Shown one piece after another: positions 1 through 10,930 of a DNA stretch of 30,000 nucleotides. Position 1 is the first letter of the stretch. Every line of letters starts with the position of its first letter. The notes beneath the pieces were generated by a model. It searched no databases. It saw nothing but the letters and a program-made list of their open reading frames with translations, and was not told the origin of the DNA. The DNA is from Chrysomallon squamiferum (taxonomy: Eukaryota > Mollusca > Gastropoda > Neomphalida > Peltospiridae): contig CM022675.1 of NCBI GenBank assembly GCA_012295275.1, positions 2,347,067 to 2,377,066 of the forward strand, written 5' to 3'. Position numbers and translations under genes: made by a program.

Positions 1-965
1 ACAAATATATTACTCACTAATTTGGCTGAAACAATGTGCAAAAATACATTAATAACTAATACACTTTTCTACTTGAAATAATATCAGAAAACAAAGATTA
101 CATGTTAACAGATACATTCAAGTATTGATTATTTGTTCTGTACTGTGATGTTAATTGACTGTTTACACCATTCGACTGAAAATACAATTTCGTGTCATCT
201 CGTAATCCACGCTACGATAAGATGTGTTTTCTTTACTCTATAATCAAACATCAGAAGATCTAATTATGACAAAACTTTATTTATTGTCGTGTTGTTAATT
301 GACTGTTTACATGAAATGTCTGGAAGCTCTCAGAGACAGTCTGTGTATTAACTTGTGTCACTGTAACATTTTTATTCTCTACTTTAAGAAAGAAAACAAT
401 GAGAAAAGTAGTTATAGAGAATTATATATTATCATATATTCACTGGTCCAAAATGAATCTTAATATTAGCATTAGTGTTAGTGTAGCGGTAGTAGTAGTG
501 GTTGTTGTAGTAGTAATAGTAGTAGCAGGAGTAAGTGTAGCAGCAGTGTGTACGTAATGTAAATTTCCTGACGTATCACAGATACAAAATATAAAATTAG
601 TGACATACATTTATTGAAGTTGCATAGAAATAAGACTACTTAAAGTGTACTTATACATTTATTGAAGTAAAATACGCACACACAAACACACACACACATA
701 CACACACATACACACACAGACATACATATACACACACATACACCCACATATACATATACGGAAATGCGAGTTGAACGTAGCTTGTTTATTGCAGACTCCA
801 AGTAAACCGTTTTCCTTTCTTACACTGTGTGCTCTGTTTGGAAAGAAATATAAAAATCTGTATTAAGTGGAGCTTTTCACTATTTTTGTGATAAGAAAAA
901 AAAGATGGCTTCAATGCATCACCGACTTTAAATCAAATGTCATGTGAAGTCATAACTACTGTATA
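1..965. other. Gene-free flank with one copy of an unknown repeat
   Basis: No gene is seen. About 140-345 resembles 2765-2965 and 3896-4075 (see the repeat entries). 475-550 is an imperfect TAG/GTA triplet tract and 670-760 is an imperfect CA/CATA tract. Confidence 0.5.
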
Positions 966-970
966 CAAAC

Positions 971-972
971 AT

Positions 973-1044
<72 letters not shown>
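971..1044. repeat. T run and (ATT)n microsatellite
   Basis: A T14 run (971-984) is followed by about 20 ATT units. The poly-Ile and poly-Asn reading frames across it are repeat artefacts. Confidence 0.95.
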
Positions 1045-1581
1045 TTTTGTTTGGTTGATTTCTCGGTCAAATTTATGACTAAGAAAATGACGAGGATGAA
1101 TTATTTGTATGATATAAGAGGTAAGCGAGTTAAAAGAGAACGTTGTTCTAAATTTTGTGTCAGTCAAACCAGTTTTATTACACTTTGTTCACAAACTTGT
1201 CTGGTAGTTTTAAACGCGTTTAAATGAACGTACTTCAATCATTTAGTGTTTTCTAACTGTATTCCCTTTTAAAAATGGATATGTTTTAAAGTTGTAACAG
1301 TCATATCTAAATCTTATAAACTTTGTGTTATTTAATTTAGTAAATTATGTGCTTTTTTAGTGTTGAGTAAGTGAGAAATCTAAGTTTAACTCATTTGTTC
1401 TTAAAGATAAATTTGAAAGGTTTTATTTAATTCCTAATTTATTTCTGACTTAGTGAAAATCATATATTTATCTCATATGCTATTTTAAATAAGTGAGAAC
1501 GATGTTTATTCACAACACTAAAACAGAAATGCACCTAAACAAACATACACACAGACATGCACACAAAGCTGATATTTATAG

Positions 1582-1582
<1 letters not shown>

Positions 1583-1614
<32 letters not shown>

Positions 1615-1760
1615 TGTATGTATGTATGTATGTATGTATGTATGTATGTATGTATGCATGCATGCATGCATGCATGCATGCATGTATGTATGTATGTATG
1701 TATGTATGTATGTATGTATGTATGTATGTATGTATGTATGTATGTATGTATGTATGTATA
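1583..1760. repeat. (TATG)n with (CATG)n core
   Basis: The tract is about 178 bp of TATG tetranucleotides. A central block near 1655-1684 is CATG, so the array is TATG-CATG-TATG. The CATG block is self-complementary. Confidence 0.95.
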
Positions 1761-1844
1761 GTAATAAAATCTTAATGACAGAGATAACGACTGGCGACGT
1801 GTCGAGGATAACCTGTTTGTGTTCGTAGAATAAAAAGTACAAGA

Positions 1845-2235
1845 ACCGAGGTATTACGCACTACTTTACGTATAACACACGGACATCTTACACAAAATTG
1901 CATTTTCTTCTTCTTCTGCTTACGATTCAGAAACAAACATGGTAAAGAGGATACACTGGTAAATCATAGACATCTTCACTAGAATTATAAATAATCTGCA
2001 TTATTATATGTCGATCGCTTTGAGCAACACAAGACTGTGGCAGAATTTCTTTTTTAAAGTTTTAATACAATGGCTAGCGTAAAGCTTATATCTTGCTAAT
2101 GTATTTCTTGAAAACAACATTTGTACCTTTCATTCCTTTGACTTTTTCTCCTATATTCAATTATTCATATGGACACAAAACTTGATTTTGTATCACTGGA
2201 CAAAAACAAAACTAAAATAAAATTGAGGAATCAGT
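1845..2235. other. No recognised feature
   Basis: This is AT-rich sequence with scattered stops on both strands. I see no domain, repeat or RNA signal. Confidence 0.4.
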
Positions 2236-2240
2236 GAATT

Positions 2241-2345
2241 ACAGGGATAGATAGGTAAATAGACAGATAGGCAGACAGGAGATAGATAGATAAATGCACA
2301 GATAAATAGATCCATAGATACATAGAGATAGATAGATAAATGAAA
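2241..2345. repeat. Imperfect (GATA)n tract
   Basis: GATA, GACA and AATA tetramers are mixed over about 105 bp. A GT-rich tract follows at 2441-2475. Confidence 0.8.
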
Positions 2346-2634
2346 AAATCGACAAATAGATATTTCTCAGAAATGGTATGAGCAATATGGAGAGATTAGT
2401 TTGTACAAAAAGATTCTGACATACATGCATGTAGTGTATGTATTTTTGTGTGTGTGTCCGTGTGTGTGTGTATTTGTGCATATATAGGCAAACACACAAT
2501 AATAATAAAAATAATAATAAAAAGAGATAAAGAAGTAAAAATATAATTTGGTAAAAACATTTACGATAATAATTCTCACCTGTTAGACATGAGTTTAAAC
2601 ATGTTAAAAAAAAACAATTTAAATAAATATCTTG

Positions 2635-2965
2635 AATGATGCAGCTGCAGAAACATATCTATATATTTTATACTATTCTGAGCTACCCTCCTCAGAGAAA
2701 TAAAATTATAACAAATACTAATGGCTGATAGATATATTTAAACAAATACCTTTATTTTATTTTGAATATTGTATACGCATTCATCTGAAAATAGAATTTC
2801 GTATCACACGCTAACACCTGCAGATATAGAATCTTAGTGCATTTATTTTTTACTCTACAAAAATCAGAAAACATGTAATATCAAGCTTAATTTAACATCG
2901 TAGTTTATTTTGAAAATAATTCAGTACAGTGTCTGAAAGCTCTCACAATCTGTGTAGAAAGAGCT
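2635..2965. repeat. Unknown repeat family, copy B
   Basis: It shares ordered blocks with 3775-4075: GAATATTGTATAC against GAATAGTGTATAC, ATCAGAAAACATGTAATATC against ATCAGAAAATACGTAATATC, and GCTCTCACAATCTGTGTAGAA against GCTCTGACAGACTGTATAGAA. No coding capacity is seen. Confidence 0.65.
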
Positions 2966-3007
2966 CGGAATTTTCATGATAATCGGTTAGTCAGACAGGC
3001 GTCAAAG

Positions 3008-3232
3008 CAACAACTTTTAAAGTTGTGTTGATGGCGGAACAGTAAAACTGCTTCTTCTACTAGGATAGTCAAACGTGATTAATAGAGTCACACAGGTTAC
3101 TGAACAACAAATTTTAACTTGTGTTGATGACGGAACAGTAAAACTGCTTCTTCTACTAGGATAGACAAACGTGATTATTAGAGTCACACAGGTTACTGAA
3201 CAACAACTTTTAACTTGTGTTGATGGCTGAAC
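3008..3232. repeat. 96-bp tandem repeat, about 2.3 copies
   Basis: GAACAGTAAAACTGC and GTCACACAGGTTACTGAAC recur with a 96-bp period (TGATGG/TGATGA at 3029, 3125 and 3221). No coding frame is preserved. Confidence 0.88.
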
Positions 3233-3341
3233 GGGCGAGTGGGCATCTCGTCAGCGGCATCTGTTGAGGTTTGTGATGTCGTGGTTGCACTTTGTCTTCC
3301 TGTCTTCCAGGATGTTGTCTGTGTGCGGAGTCTACACAAAC

Positions 3342-3665
3342 GTGCATTAGACAGACTGTATTCAAATCGTAAAACACACATATACACACACACAAGACAC
3401 ACACACACATGCACTCGTACACACACATATACGGTAATTATTTTAGAAATAAGCCACTGAACGGAAAGTCACTTAGTGTTTGAAATTAATTCAATAGCAA
3501 AAACACAGACGAACATTAGATAGACAGTATTCAAATCATAAAAAACACACATACTCACACACATACACACACACACAGAAACACACACACATACACATAT
3601 ACCTGAAGTATATTACAACCAGCCACTGAACGGAAAGTCAATTAGTGTTTGAAATTAATTCAACA
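3342..3665. repeat. Tandem duplication of about 170 bp with an internal CA tract
   Basis: CATTAGACAGACTGTATTC (about 3344) and CATTAGATAGACAGTATTC (about 3515) each precede a CA-rich tract. GCCACTGAACGGAAAGTCA and GTGTTTGAAATTAATTCAA follow in both copies. Confidence 0.85.
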
Positions 3666-3774
3666 GTAAAAAAAAGTAGTCAGTCAAGTAGGCAATGTTA
3701 CTGCGATGTTTAAAAATAAAACACTTAATTATATTTGAAACAGATGGTGTGCACATTCTGAAAAAGGAAATAAT

Positions 3775-4075
3775 CTGGATAATGCAACTACTGGAATGTA
3801 TATTTTTTTTATACTAAGTGAAGTTACCCTCATAAAACAAAGAAAATCATTTCAAACTGACTGAGAGAGATATGCAAAAACTATTTTTTTTACTTTGAAT
3901 AGTGTATACACCATTGATCTGAATATACAAGTTTGTGCCACACCCTAATATTCGCAGATATAATATTTATCTCAGAGCATTTCTTGTTTACACTATAGAA
4001 ATCAGAAAATACGTAATATCAAGTTTAATTTATACATCGTAATTGATTTTGACAGCTCTGACAGACTGTATAGAA
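3775..4075. repeat. Unknown repeat family, copy C
   Basis: It is homologous to copy B at 2635-2965 and more weakly to 140-345. The three copies are strongly diverged, so the family is old. Confidence 0.6.
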
Positions 4076-4097
4076 GATTCGTTATGTAATTAAATTA

Positions 4098-4100
4098 TTA

Positions 4101-4159
<59 letters not shown>

Positions 4160-4195
4160 GTTATTATCATCGTCGTCATCGTCATGATCATTATT
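4098..4195. repeat. (ATT)n and mixed triplet microsatellite
   Basis: It has about 20 ATT/GTT units and then ATC/GTC triplets. Confidence 0.93.
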
Positions 4196-4765
4196 TTGTA
4201 ATTTTCAATGAAAAAAAATCTGTTTATTTCTCACCATATTCTTTCCTATTGCAAAATGTCTTTACAAATTATTTAATATTGACAAAATCAGAAATGTCCT
4301 TGTTCTAACTATGTAATTATTCCTTGTTAGATTTTATCAATTGCTAGTCGTACACAGTGGTACATTCATGACTTTATCTCTGTTATTTGACAGAAGCCAA
4401 ACGTTTTATCAGTTGTGCTCGTGTGTCAAATTAACTATGACTTATCCCTCTTACTCTTTTGTTCTGAAACTGAGATTTGAAAATGATTTATATTTCAGGG
4501 TAGATAACTGAATACGTTTATAATACTATTCTACATGTCTACTGTCTCAGCAATTTAATAACGCTTGTTTCAAATATCTCAAACTCTCTAATAACTAATA
4601 TTAATTTTATTTAATATAATTTGTTCAGTAGTTACAATCCTCTTCACTGTTATCAATGACAATCATTCACATATTACATCGCATTGTTCATACAGTGGTG
4701 AAGCTCTTGTGTTTGGTTAAATATTAAAACATTTAGTGTAAATAGATGCACATGGAGCTATTCAT
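4196..4765. other. No recognised feature
   Basis: This is AT-rich intergenic sequence. No domain, repeat or RNA signal is seen on either strand. Confidence 0.4.
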
Positions 4766-4766
4766 A

Positions 4767-4813
<47 letters not shown>

Positions 4814-4820
4814 CAACAAC
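4766..4820. repeat. (AAT)n/(AAC)n microsatellite
   Basis: About 14 AAT units are followed by four AAC units. Confidence 0.93.
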
Positions 4821-5179
4821 GATACATTTAATAATACTGAAAAAAATTGGACTAATAATCAAATAATCGATGCATGATAAATTAATATACAGACACACAT
4901 ACACAGACACACACACACATGTCGTTAATCTAATCAGTGTTTGAAGTAACTTGTGATCTAATATCGACAAAGGACACTCAAATGCTTTTCCTCCGCAATT
5001 AATTGATACTGAACCTCCCGCTTGTGCATAAAGACAAACGAGAAGTAAAAAATGTTAGCAAATAGGAAGACTAAAAGAGTGAAGTAATTTGTTTTCTTAC
5101 ATGGAGTAATCATAGTAATTATATGTACATGAATTAATATGCAAATAATATTTACAACGCATTAAATAAAACAAATCAC

Positions 5180-5316
5180 ACGGGATTCATTGTTTCAAGC
5201 TTTATTCGATAAAGAAACTAAATGTAAAATTATAATTAATAAATAAACAAAGCAATAGATTTTAAATAAAATAAAATACAAAAGCGAGAATTACTAGTAA
5301 CAAAATAAGCAATAAC

Positions 5317-5385
<69 letters not shown>

Positions 5386-5566
5386 TAACAATAACAACAA
5401 TAATAATAATAACTTTTAGTTCAGTCTACTAAAGCAAAGAAGATTTTTGGACAAGAGCTACATAAAAAGAAGTTTTAAAAAGCGTTCTGCGTTTTAGTTT
5501 GTTTCTACATCAAGTATGAAATCTTTGTCAGGGTAACTAAATGTGATGTTTGTTGACATTTTCTAT
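5180..5566 (-). other. 3' UTR with (AAT)n tract
   Basis: Between the TAA and the first AATAAA on the minus strand (5201-5206 as TTTATT) there are about 360 nt. They include an AAT/AAC microsatellite at 5319-5413. Cleavage would fall near 5180. No other canonical poly(A) signal lies between. Confidence 0.55.
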
Positions 5567-6286
5567 TTACTGATTGGACTTTTTCTTCCTCAGGAAGACG
5601 ACCACCACAATCCCAATGACAAGTGAGAAGATGATCACCGTGACAACACAGAGACCAATCAGAATCGTGTTGTTGATATTAACTCCATTAGATCCATGCT
5701 TGCCACGTGGTGTTTGTGAGATACCTAGAATGGGGTAATGTTTTACATGTCACACGTTTCTTTTCTTTCTTGCAAGAAGTATAAAGAAAGTCCACATTTA
5801 ACTGTTGGTTTAATCTGACAAAACTAAGCCAAATACGAGTTAAGCTGTAACAACAAATTAATGAAACAAATCAATAGAAGATATCTAAAATAAACTCACT
5901 TGATGTTCAATCTTCATTCGTCACGTCCAGAACAGTAAATGTCTTTCTGACAAGTTCATCAGACGTTTCAGCTGATCTTCGTTTTCTTCCAGATCCTTGC
6001 TTGCCATTGCAGTCCACCTAAAATTGAAAGTTTGTTTGTGAACATTTTAGCACAACGTTAGAGTGTGTGTGTGTGTCTGTGTGTTTGTATGTTTGTGACT
6101 GTTTAATTTGAAGTATCAAATACAGAAAGTCAGATTGCTTGATAAAAATATTAGTAATTATAATAATAAAAGAATAATTGCAATACAATGAATGAACGAA
6201 TGGACAAACAAAAAGTTAAAAAGTAAAATAAAATAAAATAAAAATAAAACTTGGATATGTTTTAATTATAAATATAATTTTGCTAT

Positions 6287-6333
<47 letters not shown>

Positions 6334-9300
6334 TTTTTGATTTGTTTTGTTGTTGTTTTTTATTTTTGTTTTGTTGTTGTTGTTTTTTTATTTTTTCTGA
6401 CGCTGATATGAAAAAAGGAGATTCTTTAATATGAAAAGAGTTTCACACAGAAATGATCCAACTTACTGGGTTACAGAGAGATTTTTGATCTGGAGGACAA
6501 ACTTTGACAGAACATTCTGTAGAGACTACATTGTTTTTGTTAAAGGTGAAAGCTTTCAACTTGAATGTGAGGTTGTTTCCAGATCTTTCAGGTTCCTGTG
6601 TCATCAATTTACCAATCTCAGACGAAGGACAACTGAAAAAAGAAACAATATTATGCTCCAGTCACGACAAAGCATCATTTACCTTTAATTACTTGCTTTC
6701 TAAGAAACTAATCGTGCGATGTAAAGCAGATATTTTATTTATAAATGTGTACGCTGATCACTTTTGCGCACGAATGACTGTTTTCTGTGGAAAGATCTAC
6801 TTATTTCAATCAGAAGGCTGAGTGTATTCATTAATTATGTCTCAACAAATAAACCGTCAGCTCAAAAAATGAAACCATTGTTTTCACGAATTACAATTTG
6901 CATTGTCTAATCATCTAAGTCTATTGAACGATTGTAGACATCGTTTACGGACAAATAATTAAAAAAATTTGACAAAACATTCAAATTCTAGAAATAATCT
7001 CCAGCATAAATAAATATCGTTGTGCGAAACCTTGTCCACTAAGCAATATATCTACATAAACAGTTTTAAAAACTAACATTACCTGTTTTCAATGATTTTC
7101 AAAGTTTCGCTGTCTTCTCCAGTTTTCTGATTATCAGCAGTGCATGCTTCTACTCTGACAGTGCCTGATTCTAGCTCTATTTAAAATATATTATAGTATT
7201 ACTATTTGTCAAAATTCTTTTTTCAGAAAAAATTATATTGTTTGCTGTGAATAACAGTCATCTTATATAAATTTATGGAAATAAATAATATAAGTATACA
7301 TACTTAATTTTCAGGAAATTGAAAAATAGAAGCTTGAAACAGTTATAAACACAAAATTGAGACAATGGACATTTCTCTGGAATTAAGGACGGAACAAATT
7401 GATCTGTGTTTTTTAAATAGTAATAATCAAATGTTATGAATAGAAATAATACAGTGAACCTGGCGTAAGTTGTCACTTTTAAGACCAAGATTTTTCTGAC
7501 GCCTTAGAGGTATGACGAGTAATGCTAAGTGCTCATAATGATAACTTCCACATAACTCTTCATAATAAGTACGTGTAAAGGTCAGTCGACAAAATGACGA
7601 TTTATCCTACCGTGTTGTCTGAAGTATCCAAAATAATCCGCTTTGATCGGAGTTATATATGTCTGTTGTTCAAATCTCTGGAGAATGTTCTTCAGTGTAT
7701 CTGTTTTCCACACTGCTGTACTAACCCCGCCAGATTTACCAGCTTTAAGCACTTTTCCGATTCCCCATCTTTTCTTAAAACGACCAGTCCAACTGTCATT
7801 CAGTTTCTCACTATCGTCGTGACCAAGCTGCTCAGCAAAGCCTGTTGAATTTTGAAGTAGCATTTCACCACTGGTACGAAGTTCAGCTATTTGCTGAAAC
7901 CATTTAATTAGCGCGGAGCGGACATCTTCAAACGTCACCTGCTTGTTGCGTTTCATGCCACCTTTTCTTGAACCCGGGATGTTAAACCTTCTCGATGACG
8001 TGGGTCACTTTAGATTTATTTTTTTTAAAATGTGATTTATTGTTGTGTGGGGTGATCTTGAACCTCTCCGCAACCAGACTGTTTTTCCCGTCACGACTGG
8101 CTTTACAATACTTAATTATTTCATATTTCTTCTAATAAGAATTCGTTATTAACTGACTCTTTCCACTAGTAGCCAGTTTGAACACTAAACAAGTCACTCT
8201 CCAAATATTATGTTAATTCAGCCTGCCCACGAACGAGGGAAGTCACGTACACATCAATATCCCAACGCACTTAACCTGTCTACATCGGTGCAAATAGCTT
8301 GATTTAGCGACACTGTTTTAAAGAAACACTTTATTGATTTTTCAACGAAACAGTTTATTGACTTTTACTGGAAACGGTTTGTATGTATGTACACAACATT
8401 GGAGGGATTAACTGCTGATGACTTAGAAACTAACTGTGTTACTTGGGACCACGCGTCAGGGGACGACGTACGTGTTTTGACGACTTGGATTTAACGACTT
8501 AGACATCGACATTTTATTGGAAACAGCTTACAGAACATCGGCGGTTTCGCTGAGGTCCCGACTTCAAAGCGGATCAGGCGAGCTTTACTGTATTACTTAT
8601 AATATTGTACAATATGGTACAAACAACATATAACTATTAAAATTAGAAATATAAACATTGACAAATATTTAGTCTTACCCGCACATATCACACCAGCATC
8701 GTCTGCATGGTCACACAAATGGTTGCCCCACTGAAAATAGCACTGTTCCAGACTGGTTTCGTTTCCCAAACAGGTTATAAACTGAAGAAATATAGGTCCT
8801 GAACCTCTACCATAAGAGCCACCTCGAACTGCTTTTGCATTTGAGCTGTAAAACATGTCTTCCTTCATTTTTTGGTATCACTTTTGTTTTGTTTATTTAT
8901 TTACTTTTTTCTTTGTTAATTTTACTCGCATTTCTGCCAAAAATGTAAGTTTTTGAAAAGCAAATCATTTATTATAATGACATTTCTTACAGAAAACAAC
9001 TGTCAGTTGAATCTAAATATAAAAATTTAGATTTCATATATCAATGTCACGAATTTGTTTAATTCTGTAATAATTATTTGCCTTGTAAGACTTCTGTATT
9101 TCTTAATTATTTTATCTTAGTCATCGACTAAAGTAACATCACTGATAAAAAAAAAAAAATAAACGGGACAGTTGATATTTCTCAAAGAATACAGCTGTTA
9201 AAATAATGATCATTAGTTACTTAGTAAAACCCACAATTCTGCAGTAAACCATTGTTATAATAATAATTATTAATAATTTACTTTGTGGAAATCAATAATC

Positions 9301-9932
9301 TGCAGCAAGCAGCTGTTATAATGATCATTATTAATAACTTACTTAGTGAAACCCAGCATTTTACAGTAAACAGCTGTTATAATAATAATTATTAATAACT
9401 TACTTAGTGAAACCCAGCATTCTACAGTAAACAGCTGTTATAATAATTATTATTAATAACTTACTTAGGAAAGCCCAGCATTTTGCAGTAAACAGCTGTT
9501 ATAATAATCATTATTAATAACTTACTAAGAAAAACCCAGCATTTTACAGTAAACAGCTGTTATAATAATCATAACTAATAACTTACTGAGTGAAACCCAG
9601 CATTCTACAGTAAACAGCTGTTATAATAATAATTATTAATAACTTACTTAATGAAACTCAACATTCTGCAGTAAACAGCTGTTACAATAATCTATATTAA
9701 TAACTTACTTAGTAAAATCCAGCATTCTGCAGTAAACAGCTGTTATAACAATCATTATTAATAACTTACTTAGTAAAACCCAGCATTCTGCAGTAAACTG
9801 CTGCGTTGTAATCAGTATGATATTCATCACAGACTGTGCCCCACATTCCAAGATATTTAATCTCTACTCGACCTTCTCGTTCTGAACTGCCATTAACCAG
9901 ACGAATTTCAGTTTCTGCTTTATCTTCTACAA

Positions 9933-9975
<43 letters not shown>

Positions 9976-10853
9976 GAATAAGAAGAAGAAAAAGAAGAAG
10001 AAGAAGAAGAAGAATAACAATAACAGAATATACTTTTTACAAAATGATTTTCATGTAAAATAAGAGATTAAACAAGAGTTCAGCTGTGTGTTGTTTCCCT
10101 GTCTGTCTCGTGTGTAAAACAATGGACGTTATTATCAGATGGTGAGATGACTAAGCGATGGTAGACACACAGTGACTGACATCTAAAGAGATTACCAGCA
10201 CACAGCAGAGCTAAACCGGGTTGATCAGTGGTGTCATCTCTAAAATCAAGGTTACACTGATTGATGTGCTTTTCCACTCCTGAACACGTGACACCTGATA
10301 TCCACCGCTTAGTGTCGCTTGACGTCAGATTGTGCTCGTTCTGTCCCAGTAAGACACCCGAGTAACTCCTTGAATTAAAAATAAACAAATACTAATATTA
10401 TTATTATTGAACTTTAAGCTTAAAATATTGAACATTAGTTAACTGTAAAATACTTTTTCTTTAGATAAAAGATTTATGAATATTTTCTACAGTATTCTTT
10501 ATAACTAGTAACTGTTACGTGATTTGACATTTGACTCTTTTAGTTTTACATTTTGTGCTGACTTACTCGTTAAATCCAAGCGTTCTGCACATAACTTTAG
10601 CAATCGTTACAGTGTATACAGCCTCAGTTATTTTGCCCCAGACGTTATTTTTTTTCACTTCGACTACACCATAGCTTGGTCCACCCACTAGTCGTAGTTC
10701 AATATTTGATATGTCGTCTACAAAATAAAAGTAAAAAGAAAATCACTATAATCGCAAAGAACAACGACACAGCAACAACAATAAATCAAAACGTCACCAA
10801 AATAATCATTTGGGAAAAAAAAACACACACACAGAAACAAAACAAAATGTGAG

Positions 10854-10930
<77 letters not shown>

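Noticed and set aside
937-1227. ORFs with poly-Ile or poly-Asn (also 27335-27577, 18708-18998, 20572-20763)
   Set aside because: They are ATT/AAT microsatellites read as codons, with no flanking domain or splice support.
6431-6821. Plus-strand ORFs of 85 and 105 codons (and copies at 11774-12110)
   Set aside because: They are antisense to the ZP-C Cys-rich exon and run into intron sequence. The minus strand has splice sites and domain motifs that explain the openness.
7273-7488. 71-codon minus-strand ORF with hydrophobic segments
   Set aside because: It lies in the intron past the ZP-C exon, overlaps the transposon end, and is AT-rich low-complexity sequence.
7594-7848. Plus-strand ORF of 84 codons (copy at 12883-13137)
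   Set aside because: It is antisense to the Tigger-like transposase fragment and has no recognised motif.
9190-9790. Regularly spaced direct repeats resembling a CRISPR array
   Set aside because: The 61-bp units are contiguous, whole-unit tandem copies with no unique spacers. They derive from the neighbouring exon border in a eukaryotic gene.
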